A stretch of DNA of 44,492 bases, taken from the NCBI GenBank assembly GCA_023397475.1, contig JAEWUD010000053.1, positions 1 through 44,492 on the forward strand. The letters are read 5' to 3'. The notes beneath the pieces were generated by a model. That model made no database searches and had not been told where the DNA came from. It saw nothing but the letters and a program-made list of their open reading frames with translations. Both the position numbers and the translations under genes were made by a program. Positions 8,409 to 17,383 of this stretch are shown one piece after another (position 1 is the stretch's first letter; the number at the start of each line of letters is the position of its first letter). The DNA comes from Bacillota bacterium (lineage in GTDB: Bacteria; Bacillota; Clostridia; Saccharofermentanales; Saccharofermentanaceae).

Positions 8409-9815
8409 TTATTCCGTGCAGAGGGTAAAGGACTTGAGCATCGCGGTTCCGCCGCCCTTATAGGTCAGATAGATCGCCTGCACGCCGTCCGGAATCGCAA
8501 TCGGCGCTTCGATCGTCTCCCAGAAATTGCTAAACGGGATCTCGAGACGCGCGAGCACATCTCCCTTGATGGAGGTGCGAACTTCGATCCTACCGCCGGC
8601 ATAACCGCGCGTCGTCACACGAATCAATGTCACGCCCTGACAATCGAAGTACTTGAATCCTGCCGTCGCACTGTCCTTGATGTTCGCGATATATCCCTCT
8701 ACCTCATCGCCGTCTCTGCCGTCCTGCACAATGCGCGGGAAATCTTCTCCGCCGACATAGATCGATGGCTTGTCCGTGAAGAGGTTGCAGGCGATATAGG
8801 CGGGATACTCGCCCTCGCCGCGAAGAGGTCCGCCGTTCAATCCGCACGAGGTCATTTCGACCTGCGGGAACCGTCCTTCCGGCGTCCGCGGCAGAAGTTC
8901 CGCGCAACCCTGACGGCTGTACCAGGTGCCATAGGTATGCCGATGATAGAAGATATACCATTGATCCATAATCCGGACGATACCGCCGTGATTGTTCGCG
9001 CCGTATGCGGACGGCATATCTGCCGGCTTATAGGTATCGATCCCGAGATCACAGTTACTGACCAGAACTCCCTGATAGGTGAATCCTCCGGTCGGACTGT
9101 CGCTCATCGCGTAGCAGAGCTCATGCATCACTTCGGACGAATAGACAAAGCAATACTGGTCGCCGACCTTGCGGATCGACGGTGCCTCGAAAAACGCGTG
9201 CCCCTCGAATCCCGTGCCGGCGCTGTACTCCGATCCCGGAACCACAAGGACCGGCGCCGCGCGTACCGTCAACATGTCCTGATCGAGAATCGTCGCCATG
9301 GATCCGGTTCTCGATTTATCGCCGCGACCGCAAAAACCTAAGTAGAGATACGTGAGGTCACCCTCCGTCAGCACGGCCGGATCGAAGGAAGGCTCGTCGC
9401 CCGCCCGCTCCCCCAGACGTGTCCCGTCCGGATACGTGACATAGCCCAAGAACTCATAGCGCCCCGCGGGAGTATCGCAGACAGCGACCGAAACGACCGC
9501 GACCTTATCCAAAACATAGTAGAGATAATAGCGCCCGTCCGGTCCCTGCGTGACGTCCGGAGCGTACAGGACCATCTTGCCCTCGTGATTCATCGGATCG
9601 TCCATCCGCCCGTAAATCACGCCGTCGCAGCGCCAGTCGGTCAGATCGTCCAGAGGAGCCGACCAGCACAGATAGTCGCCGGTGCAGAAGACATAACCGT
9701 TTGCGGCATCGTGTGACCCGTACACATAGACCCGGTCACCGAAAACGTGTGGCTCTCCGTCCGGGATATACTCCCAGCTCGGCAGGTACGGATTAAAGGC
9801 TTGTCTCTTGCTCAT
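8409..9815 (-). CDS. GH43 beta-xylosidase/arabinofuranosidase with C-terminal CBM6-like domain (468 aa)
   Basis: Five-bladed beta-propeller glycosidase expected to remove xylose or arabinose from xylan fragments. The opening FNPYLPSWEYIPDGEPHVF is typical. Candidate catalytic residues are D19 (base), D145 in SFDPAV (pKa modulator) and E210 in FFEAPSIRK (acid). After the propeller, about residues 365-468 form a beta-sandwich resembling CBM6-like modules (GYAGGRIEVR, GGGTAMLKSFTL). A binding domain on an enzyme without a signal peptide is slightly unusual. The ATG at 9815 overlaps the esterase stop as ATGA, with GGGAGG 9 nt upstream inside the esterase gene. Exact specificity within GH43 cannot be read by eye. 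Confidence 0.9.
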   Translation of the reverse strand: MSKRQAFNPYLPSWEYIPDGEPHVFGDRVYVYGSHDAANGYVFCTGDYLCWSAPLDDLTDWRCDGVIYGRMDDPMNHEGKMVLYAPDVTQGPDGRYYLYYVLDKVAVVSVAVCDTPAGRYEFLGYVTYPDGTRLGERAGDEPSFDPAVLTEGDLTYLYLGFCGRGDKSRTGSMATILDQDMLTVRAAPVLVVPGSEYSAGTGFEGHAFFEAPSIRKVGDQYCFVYSSEVMHELCYAMSDSPTGGFTYQGVLVSNCDLGIDTYKPADMPSAYGANNHGGIVRIMDQWYIFYHRHTYGTWYSRQGCAELLPRTPEGRFPQVEMTSCGLNGGPLRGEGEYPAYIACNLFTDKPSIYVGGEDFPRIVQDGRDGDEVEGYIANIKDSATAGFKYFDCQGVTLIRVTTRGYAGGRIEVRTSIKGDVLARLEIPFSNFWETIEAPIAIPDGVQAIYLTYKGGGTAMLKSFTLCTE

Positions 9816-11347
9816 ATTACAGATCCTCCCTTTGTGATATCTTGATAAATTCTCTCCTCGATAAACTTCGAGAAAGGATTCGTATCGGTCTTTGGTACGG
9901 CACCCTCGCTGACAAATGTCATCTCCGCACGGTCTCCGGGCCCGAAAGGCTTCCACTCCGGCATCCTGCTGCCGTCGTCATCCTCGCCGTTGGGATCGCC
10001 CGTCCGGCAGAAGTTCGCCCAGTAGTTGCTCATCAGCCGTGCCAGCTCGTAATGGCGACCGCGGAACGGTCTCCAGCACTTCATCAGCGTCTCGAAAAAG
10101 AACCACAGATCGACCGAATGGAAAGCGCCGGGATTGTCCCAGCCGGGAATGTCCGGGTTGAAGAAATAGTAGTAACAGGGATTCGGATTCTCACCCTTCG
10201 ACTCGCCCAAGAAGGCGGCCTTGATCGCGTGCTCAATCACACTCACCGGCGCGAACCCGCTCTCATCCTTCATGCGGGCCTCCGGGAATGCGAGAAACTT
10301 CTCCGCGTCGTCACCGAAAATCCCCCTGATCTTCTTCTCAAACTCTTCCTCATCGGCGGCTGCAAGACCCTTGAAGAACTCGTTCCCGGTATTGCCGGAC
10401 ATCACAGGTACTCTCACGCGCCGGTTATGCAGAAAAGCGTCATACGGACTCTCCCGGCAGAACTGTCCGTCCTGAACCGTCGCAAACCAAGGATGCGCCT
10501 TCCGGAACTCGGCGTTCTTCTCGCGGATTTCGCAAGCATCCAGCGCTCTCGCTTCCTCGAGTGTCTTTACGCCGAGATGCGCGAAAAAATCCTCGCCCAG
10601 CTTCTCCGCTTCGGACAATGTCTTCGGCGTGACAAAAGAGTCGCGCTCATAAGGGCTGTGGAACATGCCGCTCATGACAATCGCCCGCTGGAAAAGTCCC
10701 TCATTCGCAAGGCACGCCATCTGTGACATGACGCTGAAGCCGCCGGCCGATTGTCCGGCAATCGTGATGTTCTCCGGATCTCCTCCAAAGGCTGCGATAT
10801 TTCTCTTGACCCACCGGATGGCTGCCTGTTGATCCAGATTCCCGAAATTCGTCGGTGCATCCGGCTGGTTCTTCGTAATCTCCGGATGAGCGAGGAAGCC
10901 AAACGCGGCGAGTCGATAACTCAGACTGACGACGATGACCCCACGTCTGGCCAGCCGCTCGCCGTCCATCTCCATCTCGGCGGGATAACCCCACTGCAAC
11001 GCGCCGCCGTAGATCCACACCAGCACCGGCAACTTATCCTCGGTGCTCATCGCGCCGGTCCATACATTCAGATACAAGCAATCCTCGCTGATCGGGATCT
11101 CGGGATCGACGTGCCATTCCCGGCAGTAAATATCCGTCCCGATTCCCGGCGTGTCCTGCATGGAAATCGGGGCGAACGCGTACGCGTCCCGAATGCCGTC
11201 CCAATTTGCAGCCGGTTGCGGAGCCCGCCAGCGATTCACGCCTGTGGGCGGAGCGGCAAAGGGAATTCCTTTAAAAGAAGTGATTCTCGGGTCAGCCGCG
11301 GGCAATCCCCGGACGGAGCCGTATTCGGTGGTAGCGATTCGAATCAT
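9812..11347 (-). CDS. Type B carboxylesterase, likely hemicellulose side-group esterase (511 aa)
   Basis: Alpha/beta-hydrolase of the carboxylesterase type B family. It shows FKGIPFAAPPTG (25-36), SEDCLYLNVW (87-96), oxyanion-hole segment IYGGALQWG (112-120), nucleophile S200 in GQSAGG, and a late His in FHSVDLWFFF. No signal peptide is seen. An AGAGGG site lies just upstream of the ATG. It is the first gene after the promoter near 11414 and is coupled to the GH43 gene, so it probably removes acetyl or feruloyl groups from imported xylan fragments. The family is secure; the substrate is inferred from neighbours only. Confidence 0.88.
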   Translation of the reverse strand: MIRIATTEYGSVRGLPAADPRITSFKGIPFAAPPTGVNRWRAPQPAANWDGIRDAYAFAPISMQDTPGIGTDIYCREWHVDPEIPISEDCLYLNVWTGAMSTEDKLPVLVWIYGGALQWGYPAEMEMDGERLARRGVIVVSLSYRLAAFGFLAHPEITKNQPDAPTNFGNLDQQAAIRWVKRNIAAFGGDPENITIAGQSAGGFSVMSQMACLANEGLFQRAIVMSGMFHSPYERDSFVTPKTLSEAEKLGEDFFAHLGVKTLEEARALDACEIREKNAEFRKAHPWFATVQDGQFCRESPYDAFLHNRRVRVPVMSGNTGNEFFKGLAAADEEEFEKKIRGIFGDDAEKFLAFPEARMKDESGFAPVSVIEHAIKAAFLGESKGENPNPCYYYFFNPDIPGWDNPGAFHSVDLWFFFETLMKCWRPFRGRHYELARLMSNYWANFCRTGDPNGEDDDGSRMPEWKPFGPGDRAEMTFVSEGAVPKTDTNPFSKFIEERIYQDITKGGSVI

Positions 11348-11385
11348 AACATCCCTCTTCTCGCGAACCTTCTATACCGAATTCT

Positions 11386-11422
11386 CAGGGCATAGAACGG
11401 CATTTTGCCCTGCATTATAGCA
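11386..11422 (-). promoter_or_regulatory. Extended -10 promoter with inverted repeat, esterase-GH43-GH51 operon
   Basis: On the minus strand TGCTATAAT forms an extended -10 (TATAAT at 11414-11419), about 70 bp upstream of the esterase start. There is no good -35. Just downstream lies an inverted repeat, CAGGGCA and TGCCCTG (11386-11392 and 11406-11412, 13-nt loop), placed where a repressor or activator could act at the transcription start. Confidence 0.55.
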
Positions 11423-11813
11423 CTGGGCTCCGGGCATCGACAGGGGATAAACTATGGTACGCGGACGGGCCATCTATAATATGCAGGTACACGGAACGTT
11501 TCGAAGATAAAGCCTCATAACAACTTGTGTCACGGGGGCGAAGAATACGTACAAGTTGACGCTTCCTCCTACCATGTGACACAGCCATACCGAGCCTATG
11601 TTTCGAGAAACTGATCACACAAATTGAAAATTGAAATGTCACATGATACCTGCTTGGGAAGAAAGTCAACTCCAACATATTCTTGTCAAGCAGGCAAATT
11701 CACTTCTGACACCTAATTCTTTTGATCATTTGATCATGAAATAAGGCTGTCTCACAACTTTATCGAGTCACCTTATGTCAGACGCTCCTCGCCCCATGCC
11801 GAATTTCCTTCGC
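11423..11813. other. Gene-free stretch between divergent operons, with overlapping inverted repeats
   Basis: No gene is supported here; the small minus-strand ORF at 11415-11678 has no ribosome binding site and overlaps the promoter. Two inverted repeats share bases: CAACTTGT with ACAAGTTG, and TGTGTCAC with GTGACACA, between about 11520 and 11585. The two stems exclude each other. Confidence 0.45.
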
Positions 11814-11843
11814 TTGACAATCGTCTTCTCTATTCATTACACT
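11814..11843 (+). promoter_or_regulatory. Promoter of the MBOAT operon
   Basis: TTGACA (11814-11819), 18 bp, then TACACT (11838-11843). It lies about 50 bp upstream of the chosen MBOAT start. Confidence 0.5.
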
Positions 11844-11891
11844 CGACTTACATGCTTGTGAATGAACGCAACAAGGTCGGAAAGGATCACT

Positions 11892-13304
11892 ATGACTTTC
11901 AGCTCCCTTACCTTTCTATGGTTCTTCCTGCCGATTGTCTTCCTCATGTATCAGGTGGTCCCGAAGAAGGCGAAGAACATCTGGCTCCTCGGAACCAGTC
12001 TGCTTTTCTATGGCTGGGGGGAACCGAAATATATTGTTCTAATGATCGTCTCGATTCTTCTGAATTATGCTTCCGGTTTGCTCATCGATCGGAAGAAACG
12101 CTCTCCCTTAATGATGAACAAGATCATTCTCGCAATCTGTATTCTTCTGAATCTTCTTCTTCTGGGATACTTCAAGTACTTCAATCTCCTGATCGATTCC
12201 GTGAATCACTTGGCCGGCGGAGAAGTTCTGACATTCTCGAGAGTTCTTCTCCCGATCGGCATATCCTTCTATACTTTTCAGGCGCTCTCGTATGTTATCG
12301 ACCTGTATCGCAACGAGACACAAGTCCAGAAGAATCTGATTCATTTCGCGCTCTATGTCACGTTCTTCCCGCAGCTTATCGCCGGACCGATCGTCAAGTA
12401 TCACGATATCGCGAAGCAGCTCGACGAGCGTATCGCCGACTCCGATAAGATCGTGCTGGGTATCAAACGCTTCATCATCGGATTTGCCAAGAAGGTTATC
12501 CTTTCGAATTCCTTTGCCGCCATCTCGGACCAGATCCTCGAGCTCGAGTACAAGAACATCGGTACAATCCTGGCATGGACGGCGATGATCCTCTATTCTC
12601 TGCATATCTATTATGATTTTTCCGGCTATTCGGACATGGCCATCGGACTCGGCAAGATGTTTGGCTTCGATTTTCTGGAGAACTTCAACTTCCCGTATCT
12701 TGCGGATTCGGTCAAGAACTTCTGGACACGTTGGCATATCTCCTTGTCCACCTGGTTCAAGGAATATCTTTACATCCCGCTCGGCGGCAATCGCAAAGGA
12801 CATTATCGCACCTATCTGAATCTTCTCATCGTATTCTTCCTCACAGGACTCTGGCACGGTGCGAGCTATACCTTTGTGATCTGGGGTTTGTTCCACGGTT
12901 TCTTCCTTATCGTCGAGCGCGTCTTCCTGGGCAAATTTCTGGAGCGCAACAATCTCAAATTCCTGAACCACATCTACACCCTGCTGGTTGTGATCGTCGG
13001 TTGGGTATTCTTCCGAATCGAGAGCTTAAGCGGAAGTCTCGAACTCCTCGGACAGATGTTCATTCCTCAGCGCGGAATGTATAACCTCACGCAATTCATC
13101 AACGCGAAAAGCATTCTCCTCCTTTTACTCGGCATTTTGTTCTGTGGCATTTTCCAGAAATCTTTCCCGAAGTTCTACACGAAAATAACCGACGAAAAGC
13201 AGAATCGCCTTTTCGTTTACGCAGTTCTTCTGGTGCTTTTCGCGATCGGAACCGTCTTTCTTGTAACCAACACGTACAATCCTTTTATCTACTATCGTTT
13301 CTAA
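11892..13304 (+). CDS. MBOAT-family O-acyltransferase, AlgI-like (470 aa)
   Basis: Polytopic membrane enzyme that moves acyl (usually acetyl) groups across the membrane to a surface polysaccharide. Typical features are the start FSSLTFLWFFLPIVF, LLGYFKYFNLLID, PIGISFYTFQALSYVIDLYR, FFPQLIAGPIVKY, FWTRWHISLSTWFKEYLYIP, and the His-containing LTGLWHGASYTFVIWG. Length fits AlgI/PatA-type proteins. The ATG at 11892 was chosen because AAAGG lies close upstream; an ATG 30 bp earlier has none. The next gene begins right after the stop and has its Shine-Dalgarno over that stop. The AlgX/AlgJ-like partner supports polysaccharide acetylation. Confidence 0.93.
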   Translation: MTFSSLTFLWFFLPIVFLMYQVVPKKAKNIWLLGTSLLFYGWGEPKYIVLMIVSILLNYASGLLIDRKKRSPLMMNKIILAICILLNLLLLGYFKYFNLLIDSVNHLAGGEVLTFSRVLLPIGISFYTFQALSYVIDLYRNETQVQKNLIHFALYVTFFPQLIAGPIVKYHDIAKQLDERIADSDKIVLGIKRFIIGFAKKVILSNSFAAISDQILELEYKNIGTILAWTAMILYSLHIYYDFSGYSDMAIGLGKMFGFDFLENFNFPYLADSVKNFWTRWHISLSTWFKEYLYIPLGGNRKGHYRTYLNLLIVFFLTGLWHGASYTFVIWGLFHGFFLIVERVFLGKFLERNNLKFLNHIYTLLVVIVGWVFFRIESLSGSLELLGQMFIPQRGMYNLTQFINAKSILLLLLGILFCGIFQKSFPKFYTKITDEKQNRLFVYAVLLVLFAIGTVFLVTNTYNPFIYYRF

Positions 13305-13315
13305 GGAGGTTGCCG

Positions 13316-14434
13316 GTGAAGAAAATCACACGTGTCCTGCAGATTGTCCTCTTTATTGTTCTTCTCCTCGCGCCGAACGTCCTGTTCTGGCTCTTCAGAG
13401 ACCGCGTTGACACGACAAATTACGAGAAACGAACGCTGGCACCGTTTCCCGCGATCAACATCTCCGCATGGGCGGATTTCCCCGGCGATTTTGATGCCTA
13501 TGTCAACGACAACGCAGCGTTCAAGAACCAATTCGTTCAACTCTATTCCCTAGTCAATTTACGTCTCTTTCACATGGTCGAATCCGATCAGACCCTATTG
13601 GGAGAAGATCAATGGCTTTTTAATCGCAGCGGCCATTCGCTAGAGGATTATCAGGCGGCGGATTACTATTCGGAAGAAGAACTTATCCAAATCCTCGACA
13701 CGATGATCCGGGTTCGCGATTATTACGCGGCTCTCGACATCGACTTTGTCGTATTCCTTGCTCCCAACAAGGAGCAGATCTACGGCGAGTATATGCCGGA
13801 CGATATTGAGGTCTACAGCGAATACAAACGGCTCGACCAGATTGTCGATTATATCCGCGACAACTCGGACGTCACCGTCGTCTACCCCAAAGAAGAACTT
13901 CTGGCCGCGAAAGACGAGTTTCAGGTCTATTACAAATACGACTCCCACTGGAACAATGTCGGCGCATTCATCGCCGCTCAGCAACTGATCGAGGCTACCG
14001 GCGGTCAGCGGACCGACCTAGCTGATCTCTCAGTGGTAAATACCGGTCCTCGTTCGGGTGACCTCGCCCAACTCTGCAATCTCTCGAATGTCCTCAACGA
14101 TGACAATCTACTCGCTGTTGCAGGGTATCTCGAAGGGGTTCCGGTCAGCATTATCGAAGAATCGTCAGACCACAACTTCACGCGAGCACAATCCACGGGA
14201 CTGGATGATCGAACGCTTCTTATGATCCGGGACTCCTTCGGCGCCGTTATGATGCCCTATCTCGAGAGATATTACCAGAATACGATCTTCGTCCATCGAG
14301 ACGCCTACTCAATCGACTTCATCGATAAATACCAGCCCGACATCGTCGTCTACCAGGTCGTCGAGAGATTGAACAGCGATGTTTTCCTGAACGACAACCA
14401 ATTCCCCGACATCATCGTCGGGGCGTATGAGTAA
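13316..14434 (+). CDS. AlgX/AlgJ-like (DHHW) SGNH acyltransferase partner (372 aa)
   Basis: Membrane-anchored extracytoplasmic protein expected to complete acetyl transfer onto a polysaccharide together with the MBOAT protein. An N-terminal membrane segment (about 7-27) is followed by the SGNH-like fold: LGEDQWLFNR (95-104), VVFLAPNKEQIY (145-156), D209 and H211 in YKYDSHWN, and S307 in MIRDSFG, which together fit the catalytic triad. GTG at 13316 was chosen because AAGGAGG (13303-13309) sits 6 nt upstream, overlapping the MBOAT stop; a TTG at 13310 has no spacing. Polymer identity is unknown. Confidence 0.88.
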   Translation: MKKITRVLQIVLFIVLLLAPNVLFWLFRDRVDTTNYEKRTLAPFPAINISAWADFPGDFDAYVNDNAAFKNQFVQLYSLVNLRLFHMVESDQTLLGEDQWLFNRSGHSLEDYQAADYYSEEELIQILDTMIRVRDYYAALDIDFVVFLAPNKEQIYGEYMPDDIEVYSEYKRLDQIVDYIRDNSDVTVVYPKEELLAAKDEFQVYYKYDSHWNNVGAFIAAQQLIEATGGQRTDLADLSVVNTGPRSGDLAQLCNLSNVLNDDNLLAVAGYLEGVPVSIIEESSDHNFTRAQSTGLDDRTLLMIRDSFGAVMMPYLERYYQNTIFVHRDAYSIDFIDKYQPDIVVYQVVERLNSDVFLNDNQFPDIIVGAYE

Positions 14435-14532
14435 GTTATCTCGAAAAAGTGTGTCTCCAGAATTCCTCGTTACTGGAAAAACAAATCCACCATATTGCCG
14501 GCAAGTCGATTGTTCATTTTGACATGAAGAAG

Positions 14533-14578
14533 GGACTGTCACAATACTTTCGTTATGCAGCAGCCCCTCTTTATTATA
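14533..14578. terminator. Possible terminator between the AlgX-like and lipoprotein genes
   Basis: GGGACTG and CAGCCCC can pair with one mismatch across about 20 nt, followed on the plus strand by TCTTTATTAT. It lies between convergent genes. The sequence resembles the stronger hairpin at 21932-21988. Confidence 0.4.
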
Positions 14579-14605
14579 AGTGGAATTTTTACTTTGAGCA
14601 ATTCT

Positions 14606-15844
14606 TCAGCTCGCCGCCGAGGTCTCCGCGACGGTCGTCTCCGCAGATGCAGTCTCTGTCGCGCCGGCAAGGCTCGGGAAGACGGGCAGATCGGCAACAG
14701 GGATCTCGATCACGGTGTAGTCCTTCATATTATCCGTGATATATTTGTCATACAGAAGGACTCGATCTTTCTGCGGATATCCGAACGAGAGTTCAGAGTA
14801 AGAGACATAGAGCTTGTTGTCCTCGTCGATCTGCAGATCCGGCAGGGAGACCGAAACGTAGCGCGTATCGATGCCGGCATCGGGATCCTCCACGTAGGAA
14901 ATCGGTACATTCATGATCAGAACAAGCTTGCAGATCCCGGCTCCCGCCGGCTTCCCGCCCTCATCCAGTGTGACAAGGAAATACGCAGAATCAATCGTTA
15001 TATCTCCTGCCTGCTGAGGTGTGTCGATAGCATGTTTGACGACATCCTTCCACATCGTCCCATCGGCAATATCCTCGGTGACATACAGCTGGAAATTCTC
15101 ATAGATGTAATCGAACATCTCCGTCTGCGCGAGAAGGGTCGCGGCATCTGTAATATATTCATAATCCGATTCAGCCGTGTACTCCATTTCTGACTGCGTG
15201 ACCTTAACATAGCTATATTGGAGAGCATCCTCTTCGCTATAGGTTGCCGTCACGATAACCGTTTCGCCACGAGCGTAGTACTTCTTATCCGTCGCAAACT
15301 GAACATCGACTCTTCGGTCCAGCGAGCAGGAATACTCAATTCCGACCTGAAGATACGGCGAGTCGCCGATAAACGACAAGGTTACATCATCAAAGGGATT
15401 ATAATCTGTGATCTCGATCAAGCCCTCGACAACCACGTCGTCCATTTTCTCGAAAAGAATCGCCAACTCTGTAGCGAGATCCTTATCGAATGAGACCTCG
15501 TAGGAAATCACGTCGCCATTGGAAAGTCCTTCGTCCTTCGACAGCGTGATCGAGATGGAGTCAACAAGATCATCGAGTTTGTCCTTGTTCTCGGATAAAA
15601 AATACATGTGATCCTTATCCGACATAAGTTCCCGGACTAAGCTGCTGTCATCAAAGTTGACCGATGCCTTCGCGACGGTATCCGGACCTTCAAAGGACAG
15701 AGTCACATATTCTGACAAATCCGCGGCGAGCTCCTTCGGTTTCCTATTCAGAAGGTTACAGCCCGCAAGTGTTGCGAGCGCAAATGCGGAGATCAGGAGG
15801 CTACTGACGATGAGTGTCATTCTCTGAGATAATGTTTTCTTCAT
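14606..15844 (-). CDS. Lipoprotein of unknown function (412 aa)
   Basis: Secreted lipoprotein: basic N-terminus, hydrophobic core, and lipobox ATLAGC with Cys29. The mature part is acidic, with probably two to three beta-rich domains (for example YVTLSFEGPDTVAKASVNF and NPFDDVTLSFIGDSPYL), and ends in a Thr/Ala/Glu-rich tail. It is not recognised as a named family. An AAAGGA site precedes the ATG, and an extended -10 (TGGTATATT) lies about 40 bp upstream. It is monocistronic and convergent with the MBOAT operon. The two similar beta segments early in the protein hint at an internal repeat. Confidence 0.8.
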   Translation of the reverse strand: MKKTLSQRMTLIVSSLLISAFALATLAGCNLLNRKPKELAADLSEYVTLSFEGPDTVAKASVNFDDSSLVRELMSDKDHMYFLSENKDKLDDLVDSISITLSKDEGLSNGDVISYEVSFDKDLATELAILFEKMDDVVVEGLIEITDYNPFDDVTLSFIGDSPYLQVGIEYSCSLDRRVDVQFATDKKYYARGETVIVTATYSEEDALQYSYVKVTQSEMEYTAESDYEYITDAATLLAQTEMFDYIYENFQLYVTEDIADGTMWKDVVKHAIDTPQQAGDITIDSAYFLVTLDEGGKPAGAGICKLVLIMNVPISYVEDPDAGIDTRYVSVSLPDLQIDEDNKLYVSYSELSFGYPQKDRVLLYDKYITDNMKDYTVIEIPVADLPVFPSLAGATETASAETTVAETSAAS

Positions 15845-16000
15845 TCCATTTGTCCTTTCGCTATTGCATAATGAATAAGTCTAGGAGCAATATACCACAT
15901 CCTAAAGATAATTTATATATTTCGCGACAATATTTTTGCAACTCCCTTAGGTGTAAGAAGTATCAAGCGAAGGGCTTCGCCTTATTCGACACGACAATGA

Positions 16001-16222
16001 TCAGAATCTTCGCGGTGCCGTCGCCACGTCCGTATCTTGGGGGACGTAAATGTTGTACTTCTTCCTCTGCTCTTTATGGGGCATGGCAAAGTAGATGATC
16101 GCGCCCAAAACAGCGATGCCTTGGGCTAACCCCACAACTTCAAACAGTTGATAGATCAACTCGTTCCTTCCGTTAGCGTTGTACAAAACAACGCAGGAAA
16201 TCACGAAGAGAGCAAGAAGCAA
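16001..16222 (-). pseudogene. Small two-helix membrane ORF, probably a gene fragment
   Basis: Seventy-three codons from a TTG with no ribosome binding site; the frame stays open about ten codons further upstream. Two hydrophobic segments (LLLALFVISCVVLY and GIAVLGAIIYFAM) are followed by a charged tail. This looks like the C-terminal part of a membrane protein that lost its start, but a small real gene cannot be excluded. No family was recognised. Confidence 0.3.
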
Positions 16223-16313
16223 GGTGCCGCAACAAGAAGCCTGAAGCAGATTCTTTCAAGAAGCAAGCGTTTTTTCGCGAAAATTCCGTCCTCTGTTTAT
16301 CTTGAAATTACGA

Positions 16314-17072
16314 CTAGGATACAATAAAGGCCCGCACCCCCGACTCGAGATCCTTCCCCTGCATGCGAAGTGCGATGACATCGGATTGAAAGGTCACGGA
16401 GCGGAAGATCGATCGCGTGACCTCGGCCTCCAGCGTCGTCTCGTCCTCCAGAGCGATTGTCAGATAGTACTGGTAATAGAGTCTGGTCAGACGGACCTCG
16501 CGCTTCTTCGTATACTTGCCGTGAGCGACAACATACTCGTTCTTACGATAGCGGGCAATCTTACCGGCAATATAGATGAAATACGCGACGTACAGGACAG
16601 CGATCAGAGCGACAGCAACCAGATAGCCCGGCAGACTTTGTACATAGACTTCCCTTGTCGCCTGCCACTTCCCTGCGGAAGTCTCCTGATCAATCTCTCT
16701 CAGTCTCTCGTCGAGGCTCTTCTTTGAATCCTTTGCGTCTTCTTGAAAATCTTCTAAGGCACCAAGAAGATTCTCATAGGCATCCGTCCCCTGCGCTGTT
16801 GCCGCAGTCGTCTCTTCGCTTACATCTGTTATCCTCGTATCGTCGCGCGCATCCAGCACAACAATCGGAGCCGTGTCCGGAGGATAGCCGAGAATCTGTT
16901 CCGCGCGGTCCGCGACACTTCCTTCCAGAAATTTCATGGCAAATCCCGCCGCGGCGATCATCAGCCCTACGGCAAGAAGAGCCGCTCTCTTTCTCTGTGT
17001 CGAAAATCTGCTTCTCTCTTCCGCAAGAACAATTCGCGCTTCATTTTCTGTGGGTGCAATCCAGTCAGCCAT
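16314..17072 (-). CDS. Membrane protein of unknown function, paralogue 1 (252 aa)
   Basis: Starts MADWIAPTENEARIVLAEER, has membrane segments near 29-46 and 150-170, an acidic coiled-coil-like loop between them (about 95-140), and a cytosolic beta-rich C-terminus (REVRLTRLYYQYYLTIALED) ending GVRAFIVS. An AGAGGTG site precedes the ATG. It is clearly paralogous to the next upstream gene (MADWRKPTFDEAQVVLREE at its start; YYLT.ALEDE and RAF(V/I)(I/V) near the end). The function is unknown. The layout suggests a signal-responsive membrane protein with a PH-like or beta-barrel C-terminal domain, but this is only a shape guess. Confidence 0.75.
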   Translation of the reverse strand: MADWIAPTENEARIVLAEERSRFSTQRKRAALLAVGLMIAAAGFAMKFLEGSVADRAEQILGYPPDTAPIVVLDARDDTRITDVSEETTAATAQGTDAYENLLGALEDFQEDAKDSKKSLDERLREIDQETSAGKWQATREVYVQSLPGYLVAVALIAVLYVAYFIYIAGKIARYRKNEYVVAHGKYTKKREVRLTRLYYQYYLTIALEDETTLEAEVTRSIFRSVTFQSDVIALRMQGKDLESGVRAFIVS

Positions 17073-17112
17073 ACTTCACCTCTACTTTTGAATCTCTCAT
17101 ATAATATTTTCA

Positions 17113-17212
17113 TTAATTCACTTCGCCGGTAAAAAACACCCGAAAATACTGTTCTCCCGATACTTCATCAGGCAGTAGGTGAACAATAAGTAATTCCGAA
17201 CGAAAACTAGCC
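17113..17212 (-). pseudogene. Remnant of a third copy of the paralogous membrane protein
   Basis: Reading the minus strand gives ASFRSELLIVHLLPDEV, then EQYFRVFFTGEVN and a stop. This aligns with SQLLIVHLNSKKEW and FLRAFVIG of paralogue 2, and with the same region of paralogue 1. Only about 30 residues remain, so this is a decayed copy. Confidence 0.55.
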
Positions 17213-17285
17213 ATCCGGAAAACCTTCGCCGAGCAGATCCTTCTCATTGAACTTATCGAATCCGAATTTCTTCTTTACAATATAT
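17210..17285 (-). pseudogene. C-terminal tail remnant of the same paralogous family
   Basis: A minus-strand frame between two stops reads KKKFGFDKFNEKDLLGEGF plus PDG and a stop. It resembles the acidic tail of paralogue 2 (ADKIGKDLIGDEW, later PSDG). It lies just upstream of the other remnant and overlaps it slightly, consistent with the debris of repeated tandem duplication and deletion. Confidence 0.4.
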
Positions 17286-17383
17286 CATATAGATCCGTCC
17301 TAATGAACTTCCTGTCCAGCGCGATTCTCGAGTAACGCTCATATCGAGAAAATTCGCAAAAAATCCAGATCATTGTCATTGGC

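Noticed and set aside
11415..11678. Minus-strand ORF of 87 codons
   Set aside because: Overlaps the esterase-operon promoter, has no ribosome binding site and no family similarity.
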